10,214 nucleotides of DNA from Firmicutes bacterium AM55-24TS (GCA_003460745.1 QTVU01000070.1:1-10214), one strand, 5' to 3'; shown: positions 1-7,213, numbered from the stretch's first letter. The notes: a model not told the origin generated them from the letters alone. Program-made: numbers and translations.

Positions 1-333
1 ACTTGGCAGTCTCAGAAAGGAAATCTTGCCATAGGTTATTATAATCTTCCGCAAAGTAGGCATAGGATGGATGCAATAGTAAAATATGATGTAGAAAATG
101 GAGTATTTGATTTCATTTATAAAACTCGAAATAAACATGAGCGTATTATTGGATATAAAGATGATTTTATAATATGCCTGAGTTATAATAATTTATATCG
201 TATTAATGTAAACACGCACAAAGAGGAAAGGTTCGCTAAAATCAATGTATCCGATGCGATATTTGAAATTTGTGGAAACAAGATCCTTGTATGGAATGAT
301 AATAAATACTATGGGGCTTATGATATAAATTAA
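1..333 (+). CDS. 3' end of an unrecognised protein gene (5' end outside window)
   Basis: The frame is open from base 1, so this is the last 110 codons of a longer gene; the Met codon at 67 is internal. The visible part is rich in beta-strand-like alternation (IIGYKDDFIICLSYNNLYRI, then EICGNKILVWNDNKYYGAYD), which resembles repeated blades of a WD/beta-propeller-like protein, but I recognise no family. No signal peptide or membrane segment can be judged because the N-terminus is missing. Directly downstream, and in another frame, lies an orphan RHS-repeat fragment. In RHS/polymorphic-toxin loci, immunity or cargo genes often alternate with such fragments, so this could be the tail of an immunity-type gene; that is inference from position only. 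Ends in TAA with no terminator before the next remnant. Confidence 0.6.
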   Translation, partial: TWQSQKGNLAIGYYNLPQSRHRMDAIVKYDVENGVFDFIYKTRNKHERIIGYKDDFIICLSYNNLYRINVNTHKEERFAKINVSDAIFEICGNKILVWNDNKYYGAYDIN

Positions 334-545
334 AAAAAGTTCATTACAGCTATACATACTATGTAGACGGAAATCAAAAGAGTAAGACAGAAAGCGTTGC
401 AGGTACTAACAAGGGTACAACAAACTACACTTATGATGGATTAAACAGACTTGTCAGCGAACAAGCTCCCAATAAGACCTACACCTATCAGTATGACAGC
501 TATGGCAACAGAAGCAGTCTAAGCGTTACGGGCGGAGAAGCATGA
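324..545 (+). pseudogene. Orphan RHS/YD-repeat fragment
   Basis: The frame is open from 324 to the TGA at 543-545 with no start codon, ribosome binding site or signal. From about 339 it reads HYSYTYYVDGNQKSK, then NYTYDGLNRLVSEQ and YTYQYDSYGNRSSLSV. The YxYDxxNRL and YxYDxxGN motifs are the hallmark of RHS/YD repeats, which form the beta-cage of large secreted or wall-associated polymorphic toxins. Full proteins exceed 1000 residues; only about 70 are left, cut off at both ends. The stop codon lies inside a perfect palindrome, so the break probably comes from insertion or rearrangement there. It is non-functional alone and marks a former RHS locus or an orphan repeat unit that could recombine with one. 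Confidence 0.75.
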
Positions 546-567
546 GCCGTAAGGTGACGGCTCATGC
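540..567. repeat. Perfect 11-bp inverted repeat with 6-nt loop
   Basis: The arms GCATGAGCCGT (540-550) and ACGGCTCATGC (557-567) are exact reverse complements around AAGGTG. It overlaps the stop codon of the RHS fragment. It is G/C-richer than its surroundings and has no following T-run, so it is not a normal intrinsic terminator. It may be the scar of an inserted element or a REP-like hairpin. Confidence 0.7.
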
Positions 568-608
568 AACCCATATAAAACAATAACAATTCAAAGCTCG
601 TTTCTGTC

Positions 609-731
609 ATGGACGAAAACGGCAACATTACAATGAACATACGGTATATAAAGACCGCGGAACAAACCCATAGTGGCGATATGCCGAATGAGCGAAATCC
701 ACAAATACATATTTATGTTTTAGAAATTTAA
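609..731 (+). CDS. Short ORF, possible remnant of an RHS-type C-terminal tip
   Basis: Forty codons from ATG 609 to TAA 729-731, with the frame open further upstream to about 579. The product begins MDENGNITMNIRYIKTAEQ and ends PNERNPQIHIYVLEI. The DENGNIT turn resembles the spacing of YD-repeat proteins, and the acidic/Asn-rich strand-like end looks like the last part of a globular domain. There is no good ribosome binding site (upstream is CAAAGCTCGTTTCTGTC), so it may be the tail of a decayed gene. It sits between the RHS fragment and the protease gene on the same strand. I do not recognise a family; a polymorphic-toxin tip remnant is a guess from context. Confidence 0.35.
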   Translation: MDENGNITMNIRYIKTAEQTHSGDMPNERNPQIHIYVLEI

Positions 732-748
732 CAGAAAGGAAGTTGACA

Positions 749-3700
749 ATGAATTTACGATTTAAGAAAAAAGTTTCGGCAATTTTTTTGGGAATATCTA
801 TTTTGATGAATTTCTCAAATTATTATGCTACAGATATGACGTCAGAAGCAATAAATAATAATCAAGAATATTCTGCGACAGAAGATTATGAACAAATGCT
901 TATCTCAAATAGTAAAGATTCAGAAGATATTGACTTTGAAGCTGAGCAGAATTCAAACAGATATATTATAAAATATATAGATCCTCAAGGTGACAAGCTT
1001 GTGGATTCTGATAAGATTGTTATTGATGACAGTTTTGAGGTTATAACAATTAATGATGAAACAACTGTTGAAGATATGCAAAATTCTAATGATAATATAG
1101 AATATATTCAACCGGATTATCGGTTATATCTATGCGAAAAAAAATTATCTGATGATACGAGTGCGAAGGGTGATGTTGATCAAGTAGATTCTGATACTGA
1201 TGATACGTCTGTTGACATTGCACATGGAGAGGATAAGACTGAAAATATAAATATCATTATGATTGATTCGGAAGGAATGGAGTCAGAAATCACCGAGCAG
1301 CCTATTGTCAATAAAAATCCTGTTGTTGCTGTAATCGACACAGGTATATATATAGAACACGAGGCATTGGAAGACAGCATTTGGACTAATTCCAATGAAA
1401 GAGAAAATAATAAAGATGAGGATGGCAATGGCTTTGTAGATGATACAAACGGCTGGGATTTTGTAAACAATACTCCTATTCATTACAATGAAAAGCAGAT
1501 TGTAGATTATTCTCACGGAACACATATTGCCGGTATAATTTCAGGAAACAATGAGAATATTCAAGGAATAAATTCTTCAGCCCAAATAATGCCCTTAAAA
1601 GCATTTGAAAACGGTGTGGCATTTACAAGTGATGTGATTAGAGCTATTAACTATGCGGAAGATATGGGAGCGGATATTGTAAACTGTAGTTTTGGTAGCA
1701 ACGAGCGTAATGCAGCATTGGAATATGCGATATCCAATACAGCTATGATATTTGTATGCGCTGCCGGAAACAATGCAGCTAACATTGATGATACCCCGTT
1801 TTATCCGGCATCATATGATTGCGAAAATATAATAAGTGTAGCGGCTATGGACGGTAATAATCTTGCATTTTTTTCAAACTACGGAAAAGATATTGATATA
1901 GCTGTAAACGGCGCAAGTGCAAAGTCGAGTACACCGGAAAATGAATATGGAAACAGTTGTGGAACTTCAGTTTCAGCGGCATATGTCAGTGGCGTTATGG
2001 CTGATATTATTGCTGAGAATGGTAATTCCGATATTAAAACATTGTTTAATATCTTAAAAGATATGGCTGTAGAGAGCAATTCTGATGATCCGAGACTAAG
2101 TGGAATGGCTGTTTTAGAATTAAATTATACGAGCAGTTTAATGTCAGAGGAATATGAAACAGAGTTATATACTGACTCAGACGATACGTATACCACATTA
2201 AATATCAGTCAAATTAGTGCCGGCGGATATCATTCAGCTATAAATGTAAATAATGATGCATTTATCTTTGGTGAAAGTAATGCAGTAAATGGTGATTTCT
2301 ATTGGGGAGACGAGGATTTTGCCGCACCGGGACATAAAATGTTTGAGTCTGGCTATCCAACAGGAGACCCCAATAGTTTTGATCCCAGTAGTTTTATTGT
2401 CAAAAAAGTAAGTACGCGTGGCGACCATACTTTAATATTATTGGCAAACGGAATAGTGTGTTCGTTAGGCGCCAACCAATATGGTCAATTAGGAGTGGGT
2501 TATGTTAATGGAGGCATTACAGATGGTTATGACCCAACCTTAAAAGTATTAGGATTGACAAATATAGTTGATATTGCAGCGGGACATCAATTTTCTATGG
2601 CTCTTGACTCAAGTGGAAGAGTGTATACATGGGGAAATAATAAAGATGGACAATTAGGGATTAATTCAACATATCCGTTCTATACAACAGCACAACTGGT
2701 GGAAGGACTGCCTAAAATAAAGGAAATAAGTGCAGGGCATTATCATGCGTTGGTAAAATCAGTAGATGGAGATATATATGGTTGGGGACGCTCTTATAAC
2801 GGTGCATTGGGAGAACAATCATTGGATGCGTGCATATCCCCAGTAAAACTTGATGTAGATAATGTGGATAAAGCTATTGCGGGATTGGATAATAGTTTTT
2901 TTATAAAATCAGATAAAACTGTATATGCGTGTGGAGCGAATACATACGGACAATTAGGTGATGGTACATTAAATACAAGAACAGATATTTTTAAAGTTGG
3001 GATTGATAATGTAGTTGATGTATCGGCAAGTTTTTCAACAATCTTTTTGACCGAAGATGGCACTGCATATGGTTGTGGAGCTAATGGCTTTGGACAACTG
3101 GGAATAGGAAGTACAGCAACGGCAGTCAGAAATATTGTAAAAATACCCGGAACATATACAGCTGTTTCAACTGGAGGAAGCCATACATTGTTTTTGGGAG
3201 ATGAGGGGATTTATTCAGCAGGAAGAAATCAGCATAAACAATGTGGTTTTGAAGACGCAGATGGTATTTATTTGACACCAACATTAATATCGTCATTTTC
3301 AAAAGATGCCTTTAAGGTCACAAATGTATATGTAGACAATACTAACAACAAACTGGTTGTAGAAGGAACGAGCAATTTATATAGTAGCATTGATGCAAGA
3401 ATAATTATAGGTTATACATATCTTTATGCAAACTCTACGGTTGATAATAACGGTATATATCATCTGGAATATGATATATCATCACTTTCAAAAGGAAGAT
3501 ATTCATTTATATTTGAAATGTATCATGAGTATCCGTATAAGCTGCGACATAGTTTTTCTTATAACCCTTTAAGCGATAATGTTGCAGCTGAATACAGTTT
3601 CAATATTGAAAAAGATAAACAATATATATTAGGGGTGAATGTAGAAAATATAGAGAACATAAAAGATAAAACCTTTACTGTGACCGTTGATAGTGAATTT

Positions 3701-3913
3701 CTGACATTGGATGATGTGTGTGCCCAAACCACAAAAAAGGATGTTAGTGTAGGTGGTGTTGACGAAACAGATATTAACATTTTATCTGTTTCGGCTTCAC
3801 AGATAAAATTTAAAACCAATAAGTCTCAAGCAAACATATCGGGGATAATAAATATGCTTAGATTTAATGCAGTAGCGAATGGATCTACAACTTTAAAAAT
3901 AACGGCAGAATAA
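749..3913 (+). CDS. Secreted subtilisin-like S8 serine protease with RCC1-type beta-propeller
   Basis: 1054 residues from ATG 749, chosen over the in-frame TTG at 743 because AAGGAAG (736-742) is 6 nt upstream of the ATG. Residues 1-27 form a signal peptide (FKKKVSAIFLGISIL, likely cleavage after YYA). Residues 70-128 look like an I9-type propeptide, followed by an acidic linker to about 190. The catalytic domain (about 192-430) has the complete triad: Asp197 in VIDTG, His256 in HGTHIAG, Ser407 in GTSVSAA, with oxyanion Asn341 in AAGNN. Residues 489-850 hold six to seven RCC1-like blades (GANQYGQLG, GNNKDGQLG, GANTYGQLG, GANGFGQLG). Residues 857-1054 look like two beta-sandwich domains. No LPXTG, SLH or dockerin is seen, so it is probably released or held by the C-terminal domains. 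It stands alone and ends in its own terminator. The protease call is firm; the substrate is unknown, and the propeller probably serves binding. Confidence 0.93.
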   Translation: MNLRFKKKVSAIFLGISILMNFSNYYATDMTSEAINNNQEYSATEDYEQMLISNSKDSEDIDFEAEQNSNRYIIKYIDPQGDKLVDSDKIVIDDSFEVITINDETTVEDMQNSNDNIEYIQPDYRLYLCEKKLSDDTSAKGDVDQVDSDTDDTSVDIAHGEDKTENINIIMIDSEGMESEITEQPIVNKNPVVAVIDTGIYIEHEALEDSIWTNSNERENNKDEDGNGFVDDTNGWDFVNNTPIHYNEKQIVDYSHGTHIAGIISGNNENIQGINSSAQIMPLKAFENGVAFTSDVIRAINYAEDMGADIVNCSFGSNERNAALEYAISNTAMIFVCAAGNNAANIDDTPFYPASYDCENIISVAAMDGNNLAFFSNYGKDIDIAVNGASAKSSTPENEYGNSCGTSVSAAYVSGVMADIIAENGNSDIKTLFNILKDMAVESNSDDPRLSGMAVLELNYTSSLMSEEYETELYTDSDDTYTTLNISQISAGGYHSAINVNNDAFIFGESNAVNGDFYWGDEDFAAPGHKMFESGYPTGDPNSFDPSSFIVKKVSTRGDHTLILLANGIVCSLGANQYGQLGVGYVNGGITDGYDPTLKVLGLTNIVDIAAGHQFSMALDSSGRVYTWGNNKDGQLGINSTYPFYTTAQLVEGLPKIKEISAGHYHALVKSVDGDIYGWGRSYNGALGEQSLDACISPVKLDVDNVDKAIAGLDNSFFIKSDKTVYACGANTYGQLGDGTLNTRTDIFKVGIDNVVDVSASFSTIFLTEDGTAYGCGANGFGQLGIGSTATAVRNIVKIPGTYTAVSTGGSHTLFLGDEGIYSAGRNQHKQCGFEDADGIYLTPTLISSFSKDAFKVTNVYVDNTNNKLVVEGTSNLYSSIDARIIIGYTYLYANSTVDNNGIYHLEYDISSLSKGRYSFIFEMYHEYPYKLRHSFSYNPLSDNVAAEYSFNIEKDKQYILGVNVENIENIKDKTFTVTVDSEFLTLDDVCAQTTKKDVSVGGVDETDINILSVSASQIKFKTNKSQANISGIINMLRFNAVANGSTTLKITAE

Positions 3914-3989
3914 GTGTGCAATGTCATTACAGTTTGATATGATTGATGTTACACGGATATAGATATACTAAAAAATATATGCATTAATT

Positions 3990-4020
3990 AAACGCGGTTG
4001 ATATTGACAGCCGCGTTTTT
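3990..4020 (+). terminator. Intrinsic terminator after the protease gene
   Basis: AAACGCGG (3990-3997) pairs with CCGCGTTT (4011-4018) around a 13-nt loop, followed by a T-run to 4020. It lies 76 nt past the protease stop codon and is the natural end of that transcript. The 3914-3989 interval holds nothing else that I can see. Confidence 0.85.
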
Positions 4021-4133
4021 GTATACGAAAACCACATTCAGAAAAGCTTAATCGGTGAAGAAAATAGTCCTTATATGGATATAATAAAAAGAGAACCGCC
4101 AGTCATAAAAAAGCACATAAGGAGGATTTATCT

Positions 4134-4840
4134 ATTAATAAAGAAAACATAGACACAAATAGTTTAGCATATACAAATGGAATTTCACTAGTACCATTAG
4201 TGTTTGTGCCAAAATACCTTGAGATAAGAGAAATATATCCGTAAACCAAGCGATATTAAAAGAATAGAACAAGTTTACATCAATGAACCTGATTGTGTTG
4301 TGAAAACAATTCTTGTCACAAACGAAAATGTAAAAGCAATTGCTTCAAACGATGCTGATAAAAGCGTTTTTGAAAAGTATGATTATGATATTCAAATAAA
4401 AAATGATGGTACACTTGATGAATTACAGCAAGTGGCAACAGATTTTGTACAAGACCTATGGAAAAAGGAAATAAAAAATGTCTATGAAAAACCAAAATTT
4501 GTTCCGACTATGCTTAATGGTGATATTGTTATGCTTAATGATTTTTTCAAGGTAAAAGAAACAATTGATTTTGCAAATAAGGAAAATCTTGATGTAGTCA
4601 TACAAGACTCAACAGTTTCTACTTTCCCTGAAGCAGTTGTTTTACTAACGCAAAAAGGTTACAAATGCAAAACTTGTTGATATAGAAAAAACACTCGGTG
4701 CTATGGCAAATGCAGCAAAACTTTTACGTGAATCATTAGACAGTAATTCGAGATATGAAAACGCTATAAATGACGATGAAAAGTATATGGATGCATTGGA
4801 AGATGCAGTGAGTAACGCATATGATATGTGGCTTGAATAA
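4134..4840 (+). pseudogene. Unrecognised gene broken by two apparent frameshifts
   Basis: Three protein-like segments follow one another in successive frames. Segment 1 (4134-4244) follows a strong AAGGAGGA (4119-4126) but starts with ATT, and ends at TAA 4242 after KYLEIREIYP. Segment 2 continues from about 4240 (RKPSDIKRIEQVYIN) to TGA 4678-4680; a GTG at 4300 could start it but has no ribosome binding site. Segment 3 picks up near 4664 (NAKLVDIEKTLGAMANA) and ends at TAA 4838-4840 (DAVSNAYDMWLE). Each switch equals one extra base. Joined, they give a soluble, charged protein of roughly 230 residues with no signal or membrane segment. I recognise no family. The lost start and both shifts argue for a decayed gene; assembly error is the alternative. 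Bases 4021-4152 also carry an open frame (ending at TAG 4150, with ATG 4075) that may be an older fragment. Confidence 0.5.
4300..4680 (+). CDS. Middle segment of the broken gene, readable alone from a GTG
   Basis: If taken alone, this is a 126-residue frame starting at GTG 4300 (MKTILVTNENVKAIASNDAD) and ending VVLLTQKGYKCKTC. The frame is open 57 bases upstream of the GTG with equally protein-like sequence (RKPSDIKRIEQVYINEPD), and no Shine-Dalgarno sequence precedes the GTG, so the start is probably artificial. The last few residues differ in character from the rest and are likely out-of-frame. It is best seen as the core of the pseudogene at 4134-4840; no family recognised. Confidence 0.35.
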   Translation: MKTILVTNENVKAIASNDADKSVFEKYDYDIQIKNDGTLDELQQVATDFVQDLWKKEIKNVYEKPKFVPTMLNGDIVMLNDFFKVKETIDFANKENLDVVIQDSTVSTFPEAVVLLTQKGYKCKTC

Positions 4841-4855
4841 AGAACAATACAAAAG

Positions 4856-4884
4856 AATACAGGGCATAGTTCCTGTATTTTTTT
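4856..4884 (+). terminator. Intrinsic terminator after the broken gene
   Basis: AATACAGG (4856-4863) pairs perfectly with CCTGTATT (4872-4879) around GCATAGTT and runs into seven Ts (4878-4884). It lies 15 nt after the stop at 4840, which supports that stop being the natural end of the broken gene. Confidence 0.85.
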
Positions 4885-4885
4885 A

Positions 4886-4914
4886 TTGTATTTATAATTT
4901 TTTTGTGGTAAAAT
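4886..4914 (+). promoter_or_regulatory. Sigma-A-type promoter, now cut off from its gene by an IS
   Basis: TTGTAT (4886-4891), a 17-nt spacer and TAAAAT (4909-4914) directly follow the terminator at 4884. Transcription would start near 4921, which is where the inferred IS begins. No plus-strand gene follows until the zinc-ribbon gene at 6365. Removing 4921-6328 would leave a leader of about 36 nt to that gene's ATG. Confidence 0.5.
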
Positions 4915-5058
4915 AGAGAGGTGCAAAACACAGGAAATAAAAATTAAATAAATCATAAATAAAGCCAAGCGAAGCAACAAAAGTGAATAATAGTTAAAAA
5001 AGGGCATAGCAAACAAACCTAACGGCGAGGATCAAAAATATTTGGTTTTAAAAAATTG

Positions 5059-6183
5059 TCAGGCAAGTCGTTTTAAAGTTTTCACACTGCGATAAGAAGC
5101 TGCCTTCTTAGTGATAACGGCAGCGATTGCAATAGATAATAGCGAAATGTGAGCAATTGTATTAAGATTTTTAACAGAATTGCCGCTACGAACAAAAACT
5201 CTTTCGCAGCCCGCCTGCTTAAAGCGCGAATTGTATCTTTCAGCTTCCGTTCTGAGAGCATAAACGGATTTAAAAGCTATTGAACATCTATCAATAGAAA
5301 GCCTGTAATCATCAGGTATAGTTACGTATTTAGTGCAGCCGCGATTTTTCTTGTCATTATTCCAACATTTGTGATTACAAGGGCAACAGTCGATAAAGCA
5401 ATCGCCATTGTATGTGTCATGCACAGTGTTGTAAATAACCTTAACATCATAGGTTTTGTCAGCTAAAAATGAACACTCAGCCAGAGGAAGAAAAGAATTT
5501 GCTTTTTTGAGAATTTCGAGTGTTACAGAGCTGTCGGAAACATTGGCACCGGTTGTTAATTCACAAATGGGTAAGCCCGATATACAGTCGACAAGAATAT
5601 GATTTTTGTAACCCCAATAGAATTCATAATTCTTTTCGTTGTGTTGATTTGAAGCGGTTTGAACACCAAGCCTGCAATCATTATCAGTCTTAGGAGGAAA
5701 GGCTTTAGAAAATTTATTTTTTTTAAAGGACTTGGGATTGTTGTTTGAAACATTAGCCTTAACGGGAGTAGCATCCAAAGCGATAAAAGATAAATCAATC
5801 AAAGATAAATCAGCAGCTTTCAACATCAGTGATTGCATAATGGTTTGAAACATATCGTTATCAAATTCACGGATAAAACGTGTGAATTTTGCATAAGAAG
5901 GTAATTCACGAGAAATGTCAAAGCCACAGTAATGGGCAATAATTAAGTTGTTTGACAGATAATCGTGTAAGTCTGAAATATGAGAGAAGCCCTCGCATTT
6001 CATAACGATAAAGGCACAAATCATAGAATGATTGCTATAACTCGCGCGACCAAATTTTGAGTTTTGAGTCGGAATACAGCTTAAATCTAAATTAATGAAT
6101 AGTTCATCGTAAAATTTAGCTTTTGGTTGTGAAGTAAAAAGACTGACGTCTTTTAAAATTTCTTGACGATAGATAAAAACCAC
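5059..6183 (-). CDS. DDE transposase, IS4/IS1182-type (DUF772-like N-terminus)
   Basis: 374 residues. It catalyses cut-and-paste movement of its own IS. The N-terminal part (about 20-110; NHSMICAFIVMKCEG, HDYLSNNLIIAHYCGF, SYAKFTRFIREF) fits the DUF772 region found ahead of DDE_Tnp_1 domains. The catalytic residues appear present: Asp137 in IALDATPVKA, Asp242 in FLADKTYD, and Glu315 in RTEAERYNSRFK. A cysteine cluster at 262-283 (CFIDCCPCNHKC) sits in the insertion before the Glu motif and may bind zinc. The frame is intact and full length, so it may be active. The GTG start at 6183 is only 1 nt from AAGGAG (6190-6185, minus strand), so the true start could be a few codons inside. The gene points away from the neighbour whose promoter it separates. 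Confidence 0.88.
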   Translation of the reverse strand: MVFIYRQEILKDVSLFTSQPKAKFYDELFINLDLSCIPTQNSKFGRASYSNHSMICAFIVMKCEGFSHISDLHDYLSNNLIIAHYCGFDISRELPSYAKFTRFIREFDNDMFQTIMQSLMLKAADLSLIDLSFIALDATPVKANVSNNNPKSFKKNKFSKAFPPKTDNDCRLGVQTASNQHNEKNYEFYWGYKNHILVDCISGLPICELTTGANVSDSSVTLEILKKANSFLPLAECSFLADKTYDVKVIYNTVHDTYNGDCFIDCCPCNHKCWNNDKKNRGCTKYVTIPDDYRLSIDRCSIAFKSVYALRTEAERYNSRFKQAGCERVFVRSGNSVKNLNTIAHISLLSIAIAAVITKKAASYRSVKTLKRLA

Positions 6184-6213
6184 TCTCCTTTGTGAGATTT
6201 TGATTTCAACTAT

Positions 6214-6219
6214 ATTATA
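6214..6219 (-). promoter_or_regulatory. -10 box of the IS4-type transposase promoter
   Basis: On the minus strand this reads TTGGTATAATATAG, a consensus TATAAT with an upstream TGG (extended -10), about 30 nt before the transposase start. The -35 region is only an A-run, so strength probably rests on the extended -10. Confidence 0.5.
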
Positions 6220-6264
6220 CCAAATAAGAGTGTTTTTTTTCTATACATTAAATATTAATTTATA

Positions 6265-6285
6265 GTGACAAAACGGATTTGTCAC
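6265..6285. repeat. Hairpin inside the transposase-proximal end of the IS
   Basis: GTGACAAA (6265-6272) and TTTGTCAC (6278-6285) are perfect complements around ACGGA. A second small inverted repeat (AAACTC 6302-6307 and GAGTTT 6318-6323) lies nearer the IS end. Hairpins ahead of a transposase often limit read-through transcription or translation from outside; that role here is inference. Confidence 0.5.
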
Positions 6286-6364
6286 ATCCGTAAAATCGCA
6301 TAAACTCTATATTTTTGGAGTTTTGCACGTGGCTAGTGGTATCAACGTATGAGGAGGTTATATT

Positions 6365-6757
6365 ATGCCACTTATGAATTGTCCAGAATGTGGCAAGGAA
6401 GTTTCAGATACAGCAAATAGCTGTCCTAACTGTGGTTATCTGATTCATAATAAAAAATCTTTTTTACAGTTTTTGAGTAATCGTATTAATTGTGTTATAA
6501 GTATTGTCGTCAATATTGTTTTATCAATTATAGGAATTTTTATGTTTAGCAAGGGAAAGTCAGAAATGCTTTTCTGGGTAAAAATGAAAACTGAATTGGG
6601 TGTGGAGGATGCAATGCACTGTATTAGAAATATCCAGAAATATGCTATTATGAAAAATGTGGGGATAGCATTTATATGTGTTGGGATAATATTAACAATT
6701 TTTGTGATAATTTACAAAGTACTGAATGTTACCAAAAATAAAAACATTATGGAATAA
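6365..6757 (+). CDS. Zinc-ribbon membrane protein, hypothetical
   Basis: 130 residues from ATG 6365, with AGGAGG (6352-6357) 7 nt upstream. The N-terminus is a small zinc ribbon, CPECG at 6-10 and CPNCG at 20-24, with all four cysteines kept. Two hydrophobic segments follow, about 42-62 (CVISIVVNIVLSIIGIF) and 96-118 (NVGIAFICVGIILTIFVII), with a charged loop of about 33 residues between them. This is the layout of short zinc-ribbon membrane proteins common in Clostridia, for which no role is established. It is intact, but its likely promoter at 4886-4914 is separated from it by the IS, so expression is probably lost or dependent on read-through. Another zinc-ribbon gene lies about 0.7 kb downstream; the two are not obviously copies. 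Confidence 0.8.
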   Translation: MPLMNCPECGKEVSDTANSCPNCGYLIHNKKSFLQFLSNRINCVISIVVNIVLSIIGIFMFSKGKSEMLFWVKMKTELGVEDAMHCIRNIQKYAIMKNVGIAFICVGIILTIFVIIYKVLNVTKNKNIME

Positions 6758-6786
6758 GAAATTTTGTATATTATTTATTATTGGGG

Positions 6787-6844
6787 AGCTAACTATATAA
6801 AAATCAAGTGTTTTTTTGAAAAAAATATAAAAATTTAGTTAGCT
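6787..6844. repeat. Long inverted repeat downstream of the zinc-ribbon membrane gene
   Basis: AGCTAACTA (6787-6795) and TAGTTAGCT (6836-6844) are exact complements enclosing a 40-nt A/T-rich interior with a smaller TCAA/TTGA pairing. There is no T-run after the right arm. It could be a bidirectional transcript end, or the two ends of a tiny mobile (MITE-like) unit. The remaining 6845-6943 stretch is probably the noncoding 3' end of the IS110 remnant. Confidence 0.55.
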
Positions 6845-6943
6845 GAGAATGAACATTGAAAACATATAAATAATTGTGGATTTTGTGGCATGCTAAATAA
6901 ACCCTCTGCGGAAGGTAATTCGCAAAAGGTGATTTATGTTAGG

Positions 6944-7213
6944 TTATACCAAAAGTTCTGGATTGAATGGTTGTTCTGTGCTTAAGAGATGATAGAAAAC
7001 TCTTAAGAGTTTTCTGATACAATGACCTTGAGCACATATGCGACCTTTGCCTTCATTTAACTTTTTTGTGTAATAGGCATAGAAAACTTTGTTGTTACTG
7101 ATAACAGGTAAAATAATCTGATACAAAGTTTTTCTAAGATATTTAGAGCCTTTCTTTGTAATGGCTGTATCCACAACACTTGTTCCGTAAAACCTGGTAC
7201 GAGATATGAATTC
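6944..7213 (-). pseudogene. C-terminal remnant of an IS110-family transposase
   Basis: The minus-strand frame is open from 7219 to the stop at 6944. It reads FYGTSVVDTAITKKGSKYLR, then LYQIILPVISNNKVFYAYY, KKLNEGKGR and IRKLLRVFYHLL. The KxGSxxLRKxLYQ... FxxYYxKKxxEGK... RKLL pattern is the C-terminal (Transposase_20) half of IS110-family DEDD recombinases. Full proteins are around 400 residues; only about 90 remain, and the N-terminal DEDD catalytic half is absent, so it is dead. The GTG at 7174 is internal and not a start. The remnant's upstream limit coincides with the left arm of the 15-bp inverted repeat at 7214, so the truncation was probably made by whatever placed that segment. Confidence 0.8.

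Larger units (their letters stand above)
4921..6328. mobile_element. IS4-superfamily insertion sequence, apparently complete
   Basis: The proposed ends are GTGCAAAAC at 4921-4929 and its exact complement GTTTTGCAC at 6320-6328. Allowing mismatches, about 17 of the first 23 positions agree. Between them lies one minus-strand transposase with 138 bp and 145 bp of flanking noncoding DNA, a symmetry typical of a complete element of about 1.4 kb. No clear target duplication is visible (AGAG on the left, GTGG on the right), so the ends are inferred rather than proven. Confidence 0.6.

Noticed and set aside
540..567. Intrinsic terminator for the RHS fragment
   Set aside because: The hairpin is perfect but is followed by GCAACCCATAT with no T-run, and it overlaps the stop codon.
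1180..3819. Several minus-strand open frames of 60-100 codons inside the protease gene
   Set aside because: They are antisense shadows of a strongly supported S8-RCC1 coding frame and have low-complexity Ser/Ile/Phe-rich products.
4645..5016. Minus-strand open frame with a hydrophobic N-terminus
   Set aside because: It crosses the end of a plus-strand gene, a terminator, a promoter and the IS end, has no ribosome binding site, and its hydrophobicity comes from A/T-rich noncoding DNA.
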